Below, one piece after another: positions 14,430 through 22,563 of a stretch of 36,615 nt of DNA; position 1 is the first letter of the stretch; the number at the start of each line of letters is the position of its first letter. The stretch covers positions 1-36,615 of the forward strand of contig JAGBXP010000041.1 in NCBI GenBank assembly GCA_017629215.1, in the 5' to 3' direction. Source of the DNA: a bacterium (GTDB lineage: Bacteria > Cyanobacteriota > Vampirovibrionia > Gastranaerophilales > Gastranaerophilaceae). The notes under the pieces were generated by a model, which saw only the letters and a program-made list of their open reading frames with translations, was not told where the DNA came from and did no database searches. Both the position numbers and the translations under genes were made by a program.

Positions 14430-15284
14430 TCAAATATTGCAAAAAGTTTTTAAATCAGGATTTTTTCTGAACCATGTAAGCTGTCTCTTTGCGTAATTCC
14501 TGCTATGTTGTTTAAGTTTTTCCAATGCTTCGTCAAGTGTTGCTTCTCCATCTAAGTATGTAAGAATTTCTTGATATCCAATTGTGCATATAAAATTTTT
14601 AATCCTGCCATGTTTAGCTAAAAGAGCTTTGGTTTCATCTATAATACCTTGTTCAACCATGATATCAACTCTTTTGTTTATTCTTTCATAGAGGATTTCT
14701 CGAGAGTCTATATAAGGCATCATCCATTTAACATCAAATTCTGGTTCTTTTTCTATAGAACACTCAGAAAAAGGCTTGTTAAGAATTTTTGTTACCTCTA
14801 ATGCTCTTATAATTCTACGTTTATTTGCATTTTTAATTTTTTCATATCCAATTGGGTCAAGTAGCTTTAGCTCGGTTAATAAGTCCTCTTTTTCTCTAAG
14901 TTCAAGTTCTGCGCGTAATTCTGGATTAGCTTCTACTCGTGGTAAATTATAATTTTCGAGTAGCACTCTAAAGTATAACCCAGTTCCTCCTGCTACAATT
15001 GGAGTTTTCCCTCTTTTTATTATCTCATATATCTTTTCTCTAGCATCGTCATAGTAATCAGCTACAGAATAATCTACTTCAGGCTCTACAATATCTATAA
15101 GATGATGAGGTATACCATCTTGTTCTTCTAATGTTGGTTTTGCAGAGGCGATATTGAAGCCTTTATAAACATATCGAGAATCTGCAGAAATAACTTCGCC
15201 ATTGATTTGCTTTGCTAAATCAATAGCCATTTTTGTTTTACCACTGGCAGTTGGACCTGCAATTGCTATAACTTTTGGTTTCAT
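14430..15284 (-). CDS. miaA: tRNA dimethylallyltransferase
   Basis: It adds a dimethylallyl group to A37 of tRNAs that read codons starting with U. The 284 residues show the P-loop GPTASGKT (10-17), the SADSRYVYKGFNIASAKP motif (34-51), GGTGLYFRVLL and the C-terminal RNYAKRQLTWFRKNPD. The protein is somewhat shorter than the usual 300-320 residues; the loss is in the swinging insertion and C-terminus, not in catalytic motifs. It is transcribed toward the 13039-14361 gene and diverges from the TPR/NHL gene at 15353, with a 68-bp gap to each neighbour. Confidence 0.93.
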   Translation of the reverse strand: MKPKVIAIAGPTASGKTKMAIDLAKQINGEVISADSRYVYKGFNIASAKPTLEEQDGIPHHLIDIVEPEVDYSVADYYDDAREKIYEIIKRGKTPIVAGGTGLYFRVLLENYNLPRVEANPELRAELELREKEDLLTELKLLDPIGYEKIKNANKRRIIRALEVTKILNKPFSECSIEKEPEFDVKWMMPYIDSREILYERINKRVDIMVEQGIIDETKALLAKHGRIKNFICTIGYQEILTYLDGEATLDEALEKLKQHSRNYAKRQLTWFRKNPDLKTFCNI

Positions 15285-15352
15285 AGATATATTCTACCTT
15301 AAATTATAAAAATATGTTACAATAATTCTAAAATATTAGAAGGGTTTATTCT

Positions 15353-16189
15353 ATGATAAAAAAAATACTAACTATAAACGCATTATTATTAACATTGACC
15401 TTGTCGGTATTTGCTGTTGAAATACCGATGGATGCTAAATTAGATTATAATCAAGGTATAGATTTCTATAAATTAGGTATGTACGAACGAGCAATTGAGT
15501 CTTTTAGAAGTGCAATTAGGACTTATCCCGATTATTTGGATGCTTATTATAATTTAGGAACAATACTTGAATATTTAAGAAATGATTCAGAAGCGATTGT
15601 GGTATTTAAGCAAGTTTATGTGAGAAATCCTCATGACTATGAAGTTATATATAAGCTTGCAAATTTATCAGCACGAACTGAGAATTATACAAAGGCTGGT
15701 GAATATTTGAACTTAATTCCTTCTTCTAGTGAATATTATAAAAAAGCTCAAGAACTAGCTGAAGTAATAAAGGTTAATATTACAGAGTCTAAAATAGAGT
15801 CAAACACACCTTCGAAAATTGCGAATTATACTGGAATATATGAAAATATAATGAGTCCGACAGGTATAACCACGGATAAAGACGGAAATGTATATGTTGC
15901 AACTTTTTCAGATAATTCAATAATAAAGATTACACCAGATAATAAAAGAATTGTATTCGTTAAAAGTAATAAAATAAAAGGTCCAATAGCTCTAGCTAGT
16001 GATGAAGTCGGTAATATCTATGTCTCAAATTATAGTGCTAATAATGTACTAAAAATTTCTCCTCAAGGAGCTTGCTCTGTGCTTGTTGAAAAACTTGATA
16101 AGCCTTATGGACTACATGTAAATGGTAATATGCTTTTTATAACTTGTCAGGGTTCAAATTCCGTATATAGACAAAAAATTGCTAGATAG
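15353..16189 (+). CDS. Secreted TPR protein with partial NHL propeller
   Basis: A 278-residue exported protein. Residues 1-21 form a signal peptide (KK, a Leu-rich core, then VFAVE). Residues about 27-135 hold three TPR units (NQGIDFYKLGMYERAIESF, YNLGTILEYLRNDSEAIVVF, YKLANLSARTENYTKAGEYL). Residues about 155-278 resemble NHL or Vgb-like propeller strands (SPTGITTDKDGNVYVATFSD, IALASDEVGNIYVSNYSA, KPYGLHVNGNMLFITCQG). Only three blades are present, too few to close a propeller, so it would have to assemble with another chain or be a truncated form. GAAGGG precedes the ATG. Probably periplasmic; a scaffold role is a guess. Confidence 0.8.
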   Translation: MIKKILTINALLLTLTLSVFAVEIPMDAKLDYNQGIDFYKLGMYERAIESFRSAIRTYPDYLDAYYNLGTILEYLRNDSEAIVVFKQVYVRNPHDYEVIYKLANLSARTENYTKAGEYLNLIPSSSEYYKKAQELAEVIKVNITESKIESNTPSKIANYTGIYENIMSPTGITTDKDGNVYVATFSDNSIIKITPDNKRIVFVKSNKIKGPIALASDEVGNIYVSNYSANNVLKISPQGACSVLVEKLDKPYGLHVNGNMLFITCQGSNSVYRQKIAR

Positions 16190-16247
16190 TTTTTATTATA
16201 ATTAGTTAATTAAATTTCAGATTACAATTACGCTATTTTTTATAAGT

Positions 16248-16283
16248 TTTGTATATATAAATAGGTTTTATTATATATACAAA
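16248..16283. terminator. Perfect AT-only inverted repeat, possible weak terminator
   Basis: TTTGTATATATAA (16248-16260) is followed by a ten-base loop and its exact complement (16271-16283). It sits 59 bases after the TPR/NHL stop. No T run follows, so the role is uncertain. Confidence 0.4.
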
Positions 16284-16487
16284 TTTAAGTTGTGTAACAA
16301 TTTTCCCAAAAACAACTCAAAAAAGGCAATTTTTCAAATCAAAAAAACTTTATATAAATGTAAGACATAAGAAAAGGAAATAGATAAAATCAAAAAATAA
16401 AATAAATTAGGCATTCAATTTTGCTGAAATATTAAAAAAAGTTTCTTTTATATTCTCTCTCTCTTAATATCCTCGTGTTTATTTAAT

Positions 16488-16516
16488 GTTTGCTAAGCTT
16501 TCTTGGCAAACTTTTT
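16488..16516 (+). terminator. Intrinsic terminator upstream of the metallophosphoesterase gene
   Basis: GTTTGCTAAG, loop CTTT, CTTGGCAAAC (one G-T pair), then five T. It must end a transcript that begins upstream in the gap or at 15353. Confidence 0.85.
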
Positions 16517-16586
16517 CTTTTATTTATAAGTATTTGTAAATATATAGATTTTTTTTAAATTATGTTTTATTATATAAGAGGTTATT

Positions 16587-17576
16587 ATGCGTAAAAAAGC
16601 TTATAAAAAAGAGAAAAAAGAGAGTTTCTTCCAAAAAATATTTAATATAATGCTAACTTTATTCATAGCGTTTGCGATAAGTAATCAGATGAGTACTGCT
16701 GCAAATAATAATTTAAGATTAGCACAAGTTAGCGATGTTCATTTTTCAACTTTTGAAGAGAATACTTCTTATAAGTTTTTGAAAAAATCTCCTCAGCTTT
16801 TAGATGATGTGGTTTTTCAGATAAACACTTCTGGACCTTATGATTTTGTGATGTTTACAGGTGATTTAGTTAATAAACCAAAGAGTAGTGAACTTTTAAA
16901 GTTTATATCGCATGCTTCTTTATTAAATTGTCCTTGGTATGCTATTAATGGAAATCACGATATCGCAATAGATGGACCTTTGACTAAAAATGAGTTTAGA
17001 AAAATTTTAAACTCTCATAATCGTTTTATGAGTAATTCTGAATTGTATTATTCTTTTTCTCCTAAAAAAGGTTATAGAGTGATATGTTTAGACTCAATTA
17101 TAGATTATAAATTAACTTCTAATGGTGAAATTAACAAGGAACAATTAGATTGGTTAAAAGAACAACTTGATAAATATAGAAAAGATGTGATAATTTTATG
17201 TACTCATGTACCGATAGAAGAACCTTACCCAAGTGCTAATCATAAATTAAATAATGATGATGAACTAAAGAAGTTATTGAGAAATTATACAAATCCAATT
17301 ATTGTACTACAGGGACATTATCATTGTGTTAGAGCAAAACAAAAAGATAATATTATTTATATATCATCTCCATCTTTGGTAACTTTTCCAAATGCTTTTA
17401 GGGTAATTAATATTAATTCTAATAAAAAAAGAACGGTAGTTGATGTGTTTTTAAAGGAAACTAATTTAAAAGATGTTCAATCTCGTTCAAAGCTTCGCTT
17501 GTTCGGAGTAGAATCATTATATGGTAATGATTTTGATAGAAATACAACTTTTGAGATAAAGAATAATAAGGAATAA
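16587..17576 (+). CDS. Membrane-anchored calcineurin-like metallophosphoesterase
   Basis: A 329-residue phosphoesterase with the full two-metal motif set: DVH in AQVSDVHF (about 47-54), GDLV (about 92-95), NGNHD (about 121-125), the His in THVPIEEP and GHYH (about 242-245). A Lys-rich start followed by a hydrophobic stretch (about 18-35) suggests an N-terminal anchor or uncleaved signal, placing the enzyme outside the inner membrane. The substrate is unknown; cyclic nucleotides, nucleotides and lipids are all known for this superfamily. It has AGAGG before the ATG, and the next gene starts three bases after its stop, so it leads an operon with the MBL hydrolase and the TPR protein. Confidence 0.88.
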   Translation: MRKKAYKKEKKESFFQKIFNIMLTLFIAFAISNQMSTAANNNLRLAQVSDVHFSTFEENTSYKFLKKSPQLLDDVVFQINTSGPYDFVMFTGDLVNKPKSSELLKFISHASLLNCPWYAINGNHDIAIDGPLTKNEFRKILNSHNRFMSNSELYYSFSPKKGYRVICLDSIIDYKLTSNGEINKEQLDWLKEQLDKYRKDVIILCTHVPIEEPYPSANHKLNNDDELKKLLRNYTNPIIVLQGHYHCVRAKQKDNIIYISSPSLVTFPNAFRVININSNKKRTVVDVFLKETNLKDVQSRSKLRLFGVESLYGNDFDRNTTFEIKNNKE

Positions 17577-17579
17577 AAA

Positions 17580-18509
17580 ATGGAAGAGTTTAGAGTTAAA
17601 TTTAGAGGTGTTCGAGGAAGTTATCCAGTCGCAAATGCTGATTTCTTAAAATATGGAGGAAACACAGCTTGTGTTGAGGTTAATGTTGGAGGACATCTTA
17701 TTATACTTGACGCAGGAACAGGTTTGATAAGTTTAGGTAATGAATTGATGCAACAATATATCAAATCAGGTACTACTATAACCGATAGGACACCTGTTAG
17801 ATGTTCAATTTTGCTAAGTCATATTCACCTTGATCATATCCAAGGTTTCCCATTCTTTAGACCTTCCCATTTAGCTTCGACAAGAATGTCCCTTTTAGGT
17901 GGAGTTAATTATAATGAATCATTGGAGGAAGAACTTGCAAAGCTTTTATTTACAAAGTCGTTTCCTCTAGATTTGGGTGATATTGCTGCTGATTTAAAGA
18001 TTATGGATTTAAACGAAACAAGTTACATAATTTTTAAAAAGGATGAGCCAATCCCTCGTATAATAAGAGTTAACGACCTTAAACCAGATGATTATAACGA
18101 CGATGATGTTGTTATTACTTGCTATAAATCTTATGCGCATCCTCAGAATGGCGTTTTTATCTACAAAATAATGTATAAAGGTAAATCATTGGTTTATGCG
18201 ACTGATAAAGAAAGCTATCCTGGAGGAGACAAAAAACTCGTTAAATTTGCTAAGGGCTGTGATTTAATAATCCACGATGCCCAATATTCAACGGAAGATT
18301 ATTTAAGTATATATGTTCCAAAACAAGGTTTTGGTCATTCAACATTCGAGATGGCATTAGATTGCAAACGTCAAGTCGAGGCGAAAAAAATAGTATTTTT
18401 CCATTATGATCCTTGTTACAATGATGAAAAACTTGATTTGTTAGCAGAAGAATATGCAGATGAAACAGCAATTATGGCAAAAGAAGGTTTAGAAATTAGT
18501 CTTTTATGA
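17580..18509 (+). CDS. MBL-fold metallo-hydrolase
   Basis: A 309-residue beta-lactamase-fold hydrolase. It opens with FRGVRGSYPV and KYGGNTACVEV, a start shared with a PhnP-like / cyclic-nucleotide phosphodiesterase-like branch, and shows DAGTG (about 47-51), the zinc motif SHIHLDHI (about 80-87), ATDKES (metal Asp, about 203) and a distal His in FHYDP. No signal peptide, so it should be cytosolic. The substrate is not predictable, but a phosphodiester is likely given the branch and its operon with a metallophosphoesterase. The stop overlaps the start of the next gene (ATGA). Confidence 0.88.
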   Translation: MEEFRVKFRGVRGSYPVANADFLKYGGNTACVEVNVGGHLIILDAGTGLISLGNELMQQYIKSGTTITDRTPVRCSILLSHIHLDHIQGFPFFRPSHLASTRMSLLGGVNYNESLEEELAKLLFTKSFPLDLGDIAADLKIMDLNETSYIIFKKDEPIPRIIRVNDLKPDDYNDDDVVITCYKSYAHPQNGVFIYKIMYKGKSLVYATDKESYPGGDKKLVKFAKGCDLIIHDAQYSTEDYLSIYVPKQGFGHSTFEMALDCKRQVEAKKIVFFHYDPCYNDEKLDLLAEEYADETAIMAKEGLEISLL

Positions 18510-19063
18510 TGAGAAATATTTTAATATTTTTATTATGCGTTACAATGTTTCTGTGTTCTGGATATAGAAAACCTCCCAAGTATGTTATTGATGCTGAAAA
18601 GGATGCTTTTTTTCATAATAATGTAGGGTTGAACTATTTAAAAGATAGAATATATTATGCTGCAATTCAGGAGTTTAAAATTGCAATATCATTAAGTCCA
18701 TCAACTCAGGCAAGTGCAATTTTCTACAATAATTTAGGTGAAACATATCGTTTTATTGGTTATCCTGATTTAGCAAGGACTTGTTTCGAGGATGCAATAA
18801 AATTATATGGTTTAAATCTTCAATATTATATAAATTTAGTTAAAAATTATGTTGATTTAGGTTTGTTAAATAATAAGATCAATGAGTTTCAACAATCTAA
18901 TAACGTATATGACCGTATAAAATTAGGCTTGTTATATGTTGAGAACAAGGAGTATAGAAAGGCTGTAAATACTCTTGATGAAGTATGTAGCGATGAACCA
19001 GATTTACTAATAATTCCAGCATTAAGGCAATATATAAAAGAAATTATAGAAAATTATTTATAA
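18506..19063 (+). CDS. TPR-repeat protein with signal sequence, possible lipoprotein
   Basis: A 185-residue exported protein. The first 18 residues are a short hydrophobic signal ending MFLCSGY; the Cys could be lipidated, though FLC is not a standard lipobox. It contains TPR-like helix pairs (GLNYLKDRIYYAAIQEFKIA, NNLGETYRFIGYPDLARTCF, LGLLYVENKEYRKAVNTLDE). Its start overlaps the upstream MBL gene by four bases, so translation is coupled. A second ATG one codon on is an equally good start. The last six bases overlap the end of the convergent gene at 19058. It may hold together envelope proteins; no more can be said. Confidence 0.8.
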   Translation: MMRNILIFLLCVTMFLCSGYRKPPKYVIDAEKDAFFHNNVGLNYLKDRIYYAAIQEFKIAISLSPSTQASAIFYNNLGETYRFIGYPDLARTCFEDAIKLYGLNLQYYINLVKNYVDLGLLNNKINEFQQSNNVYDRIKLGLLYVENKEYRKAVNTLDEVCSDEPDLLIIPALRQYIKEIIENYL

Positions 19064-19603
19064 TCTAAAGTTATGAACTAATAAATCGTTGATATGTCGG
19101 TTTAATATGCTTGCAGTTACATTATGTTTAACTTTTTTTGTTGCAGCACTATTAAATATTTTATCAACTATATTTTCGTTTTTTGTAACATTGTTCAGGT
19201 GGTTTAAAAAAAGAGCATGTGTGTTATATATGTTACGATCTTCTTTATGTACTGGTGAATTATTTACTCTTTTTGTTAATGAGCTTAAAAATATTAAAAA
19301 GTTTTTAACAAATTTTTTATCTTTTTTAGCTATTAATTCATCTACGTTTATAATTTTACCACCTATAAAAACTTTTGATTTACGATATTTTTGTACAGAA
19401 GATAATATTATGTAATCCTGAGGAGATTGTTCAAATAATTCACGTTGAAAATATCTCCAAATTCTTAAATCTTTATGAGGTCCTTTATTATTAAGTTGCA
19501 TTGTCATAAAAGCAATCTTGTCGTCATAATTACCTTCAATACTGTGTGATACAATATTGTTAAATCCTTTAAAATTCGTTTGAGATATATTATTTATTTT
19601 CAT
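19058..19603 (-). CDS. Hypothetical protein with N-terminal NFKG motif
   Basis: A 181-residue basic protein beginning MKINNISQTNFKGFNNIV, the INNIS-x-x-NFKG pattern I associate with many hypothetical proteins of Gastranaerophilales. The rest has no recognised domain; there are no Cys, no membrane segment and no classical signal peptide. It has a Lys-rich middle (IAKKDKKFVKN) and a His/Asn-rich C-terminal third. AGGAG (19616-19620 on the minus strand) lies upstream. It is a single gene convergent with the TPR gene. The shared N-terminal motif suggests a lineage-specific sorting or binding tag, but this is inference. Confidence 0.75.
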   Translation of the reverse strand: MKINNISQTNFKGFNNIVSHSIEGNYDDKIAFMTMQLNNKGPHKDLRIWRYFQRELFEQSPQDYIILSSVQKYRKSKVFIGGKIINVDELIAKKDKKFVKNFLIFLSSLTKRVNNSPVHKEDRNIYNTHALFLNHLNNVTKNENIVDKIFNSAATKKVKHNVTASILNRHINDLLVHNFRL

Positions 19604-19683
19604 ATTAGAATAAAAACTCCTAAAAATTTTTTTTGCTATTTTATTAAATAATATGATAAAATTAATTTAAAGGATAGAGTTTT

Positions 19684-21054
19684 ATGAATAAATTACCAAA
19701 TTTTGCAGGCAGCTTTTATCCTGATAAAGCTGATGAATTAACGAATTTACTTAATTCATATATGCAAAATACAAGAATTGAATATAAAAGTAAGGCGATT
19801 ATAGTTCCTCACGCAGGGATATATTATTCTGGTTATGCTTCAATGATTGGGTTTCAGCATTTAGAATTAAATGAAAATATTTTTATTATTGCGCCATCTC
19901 ATCATGATAATTTTAATAATATAGCATTACCAGAATATACTTATTTTGATACGCCTTTAGGTAGTTTAGAAGTAAATAATAGATTAATTAAAAATATTGC
20001 AGAGAAATTTCCTTGTATAATTTCAAATGAATTTTTTGATAGAGAACATTCTGTAGAAGTCCAGCTTCCTTTTATTCAACACGTTTTTTATCCAAAGATG
20101 CAAAGTGCGTTGGATTTTGTAAAAGGTTTAAAGAATATTCGAAAAAAATTTCGAATAATACCAATTCTAGTAGGAAATTGTGATTATAGATTGATTTCTG
20201 ATATTATATCGACATATTGGGAAAACTCTTCGTTTGTAATATCTTCGGATTTAAGTCATTATTATTCACACAATGAGTGTAGGCAAATTGATACTTATAC
20301 AGCGACAATAATAGAAACTGGTAAAATTGAAGCCTTTCAACCTCAGCAGGCTTGTGGTTTGATTGGAATAAAAGGATTGGTTGATTTCGCTAATCATAAT
20401 GACTGTACGCTTATCCGTACTATGATGTACACATCTGGAGATATCAGTAAAGAAAAAGATAGGGTTGTAGGCTACGGTTCTTGGTTTTTATATACTGACA
20501 GTAAAAATGAATATATTGAAACGCATTATTCTCATTATATATTAGATGCTGTTAAAAGTAGTATAAGTTCAGCTTTGGCAAATGAGGATTTTATACCTCA
20601 AAATATACCTTCTGTACTTACTCAGTATGGAGCTTCGTTCATTACGCTAAAACGAAATGGACAATTGAGAGGTTGTATTGGCTCTATTTACCCAACAAAA
20701 CCTTTGATTATTGATTTAATAGATAATGCACGAAGTGCTGCTTTTCAGGATTCAAGATTTGAGCCACTTGTACAAGAAGAATTAAAGCATCTTGATATAA
20801 CTGTGTCTTTACTTTCATCTATAGAACGAATAAATTTTCGAGATGAAAGAGATTTACTTTCGAAGATATATCCATACGGTGTAATTATTGTAGAAAAAGA
20901 TAAACGAGCTGTATATTTGCCTGTGGTATGGGAACAGCTACCAGAAAAAGATATTTTCTTAAATTCATTGAAGGAAAAAGCAGGATTACCACCTAATTAT
21001 TTTTCAAGTACACTAGAGGCTTACAAATTTGATACAACGATTATTCATTCGTAA
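19684..21054 (+). CDS. Memo-AMMECR1 fusion (AmmeMemoRadiSam proteins B and A)
   Basis: A 456-residue two-domain protein. Residues 1 to about 275 are a Memo domain: FAGSFYPDKADEL, the metal-type His in VPHAGIYYSGYA, APSHHDN, REHSVEVQLPFI and ISSDLSHYY. Residues about 285-456 are an AMMECR1 domain, with LKRNGQLRGCIGSI carrying the conserved RGCIG and then SRFEPLVQEELKHLDITVSLLS. In many prokaryotes these two proteins are encoded with a radical-SAM partner as the 'AmmeMemoRadiSam' set, whose chemistry is poorly known. Here the two are fused and the partner is not in the window. AAAGGA lies upstream of the ATG. The end overlaps the convergent recF by 14 bases. Confidence 0.92.
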   Translation: MNKLPNFAGSFYPDKADELTNLLNSYMQNTRIEYKSKAIIVPHAGIYYSGYASMIGFQHLELNENIFIIAPSHHDNFNNIALPEYTYFDTPLGSLEVNNRLIKNIAEKFPCIISNEFFDREHSVEVQLPFIQHVFYPKMQSALDFVKGLKNIRKKFRIIPILVGNCDYRLISDIISTYWENSSFVISSDLSHYYSHNECRQIDTYTATIIETGKIEAFQPQQACGLIGIKGLVDFANHNDCTLIRTMMYTSGDISKEKDRVVGYGSWFLYTDSKNEYIETHYSHYILDAVKSSISSALANEDFIPQNIPSVLTQYGASFITLKRNGQLRGCIGSIYPTKPLIIDLIDNARSAAFQDSRFEPLVQEELKHLDITVSLLSSIERINFRDERDLLSKIYPYGVIIVEKDKRAVYLPVVWEQLPEKDIFLNSLKEKAGLPPNYFSSTLEAYKFDTTIIHS

Positions 21055-22132
21055 GTTTTAGAGCTCCATTTTCAATAGAATATATTTTTACATCTTTTAA
21101 AAATTCGTTTTCAAAGAGAACTGTATCAACGGATGTGATTATAGTTTGAACATCTTTATCTATAGATTTGAGTAAATAATTTTGTCGAGTTTCATCAAGC
21201 TCGGCTAAAACATCATCTAGTAGAAGAATTGGTGAAAAACCTGTTTTTTCTTTAATTATTTCTAGTTCTCCAAGTTTAAGAGCTAAGACTAAAGTTCTCT
21301 GTTGACCCTGTGAGGCAAATTTTACGGCATCAATTTTGTTGATTTTAAACTCTACATCGTCTCTATGTGGACCGACGCAAGATTGTCTACGAGCAAGTTC
21401 TTCTGTTTTGCGTCTAGAAATCTCGTTTTTTAGATAATTACAGATGGCTTCAATTTCTGATTCTGGACAAGTGTAATTAAGGGATAGCTCTTCAGAATTG
21501 CTAATAATTTTATGTTTATCCTGTGCAATTTTTTCGATTTCTTTTAAGAATTTTTTGCGCAAGTAGATAATATTTGCTCCTGTAATGACTAATTGCTCGT
21601 TGTAGACATCAAGGAGGGCTTCGTCAATAAATTCATTTTTTAGAAGATTGTTTTTTTGTATTCTAATTTTTTCGTACTTGGATAATCTATCATCATAAGC
21701 TGGGTAAATTTGAGAAATTGCTCTATCTAGCCAATCTCGCCTGTCTTGTGGAGTACCTCTTAGAAGTAATAAATCTTTTGTTGAAAATAAAACAGTCTTT
21801 ACTAATAATTTAAAATTTTTTGCCGTTGAATTGACGCAATTGATTTTAAATTCACGTTTTTTATCTTGATTATATGCAAAATTCATCTCAATTTCAGTAT
21901 TATTTTTTTCAAGAAAAGCATTTATATTAAACCCAGTATTATTAAACTTGATTAAATCTGTCATTACAGAGGTTCTTGGGCTTTTTAAATCCGATAGTAA
22001 ATAAATACTCTCAAGGATATTAGTTTTGCCTTGTGCATTTTTTCCAATTATTAATGTTTTTTGTGTGGAAAAATCTAATACAACAGAAGAACAGTTTCTA
22101 TAATTGTTTAATTCTAATTTTTTTATTTTCAT
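21041..22132 (-). CDS. recF: DNA replication and repair protein RecF
   Basis: It loads RecA at gapped DNA together with RecO and RecR. The 363 residues are the normal length and show LNNYRNC near the start, the Walker A box GKNAQGKTN (30-38), RDWLDR, the ABC signature region SQGQQRTLVLALKL (about 277-290) and Walker B LLLDDVLAELD (about 306-316). A TATACT box (22145 to 22140, minus strand) ends seven bases before the ATG and there is no Shine-Dalgarno sequence, so the mRNA is probably leaderless. It is not next to dnaA, dnaN or gyrB, as is common in cyanobacteria. Confidence 0.95.
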   Translation of the reverse strand: MKIKKLELNNYRNCSSVVLDFSTQKTLIIGKNAQGKTNILESIYLLSDLKSPRTSVMTDLIKFNNTGFNINAFLEKNNTEIEMNFAYNQDKKREFKINCVNSTAKNFKLLVKTVLFSTKDLLLLRGTPQDRRDWLDRAISQIYPAYDDRLSKYEKIRIQKNNLLKNEFIDEALLDVYNEQLVITGANIIYLRKKFLKEIEKIAQDKHKIISNSEELSLNYTCPESEIEAICNYLKNEISRRKTEELARRQSCVGPHRDDVEFKINKIDAVKFASQGQQRTLVLALKLGELEIIKEKTGFSPILLLDDVLAELDETRQNYLLKSIDKDVQTIITSVDTVLFENEFLKDVKIYSIENGALKLTNE

Positions 22133-22139
22133 ATAGCTA

Positions 22140-22145
22140 AGTATA
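22140..22145 (-). promoter_or_regulatory. -10 box of recF, leaderless
   Basis: TATACT on the minus strand, seven bases before the start codon. CAGACA, 17 bases further upstream, is a partial -35. Confidence 0.55.
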
Positions 22146-22187
22146 GCTTTTATATGCTTAATTGTCTGTAAATTTTTGTTAAAAAAA

Positions 22188-22215
22188 AGAAGCGACTTGA
22201 AAAAGTCGCTCCTTT
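22188..22215 (-). terminator. Terminator after the wHTH gene
   Basis: On the minus strand GGAGCGACTT, a short loop and AAGTCGCTTC, then six or more T. It lies 24 bases after the stop of the gene at 22239. Confidence 0.85.
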
Positions 22216-22238
22216 TATAAACCTTATGGCTTTAGTAA

Positions 22239-22466
22239 CTATCTTAATCTTACTGTTACTGATTTAGCTTTTTGAGTGTATTCAAGTTTATCTTCTCTTG
22301 ATAACCAGCCAAGACCCATTTCAGCAAAGTTTTCATGTAAGCTTAAATCTTTTTTCATTTTGCTGATTGAAACTTCACCTTTAGAATTTAGGTAGTTGTA
22401 AATTTGTCCAGCTGATTCAATAATTTGTTCTTGAATACCCATTTTTACTTCTTTAATTTTAGCCAT
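22239..22466 (-). CDS. Small winged-helix protein (DUF2582 type)
   Basis: A 75-residue protein that fits the DUF2582 winged helix-turn-helix family: GIQEQIIESAGQIYNYLNSK, then a helix pair GEVSISKMKKDLSLHENFAE and GLGWLSREDKLEY before a basic C-terminal wing (KAKSVTVRLR). It may bind DNA or serve as a protein-binding wing; its target is unknown. A strong AAGGAG lies nine bases before the ATG, and a strong terminator follows the stop, so it is a well-expressed single gene. Confidence 0.85.
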   Translation of the reverse strand: MAKIKEVKMGIQEQIIESAGQIYNYLNSKGEVSISKMKKDLSLHENFAEMGLGWLSREDKLEYTQKAKSVTVRLR

Positions 22467-22563
22467 GTTAAAAATCTCCTTCTTAAATGTATATCTGTGT
22501 AATTGACTACATCACAATATTATAAAAAAATTTAACATTTGGCAAGAGGTTTTAGCTCTGTTT

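Larger units (their letters stand above)
16190..16586 (+). other. Long intergenic region with an inverted repeat and a terminator
   Basis: A 397-bp AT-rich gap without a convincing open frame. It holds a perfect inverted repeat (16248-16283) and a strong intrinsic terminator (16488-16516) that ends 70 bases before the next gene. Either the TPR/NHL mRNA has a 300-nt tail, or a small RNA lies between about 16360 (after TATATA near 16352) and 16516. Confidence 0.5.

Noticed and set aside
19089-19415. Open frame of 108 codons with a hydrophobic stretch
   Set aside because: It is antisense to the NFKG protein, which has the better start, ribosome site and lineage motif.
22165-22182. Weak HLR1-like sequence between recF and the wHTH gene
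   Set aside because: Two mismatches to the consensus, reversed orientation relative to recF, and no fitting spacing to a start.
22216-22238. Plus-strand reading of the hairpin at 22188-22215 as a recF regulator
   Set aside because: The T run and position fit a simple terminator of the upstream wHTH gene.
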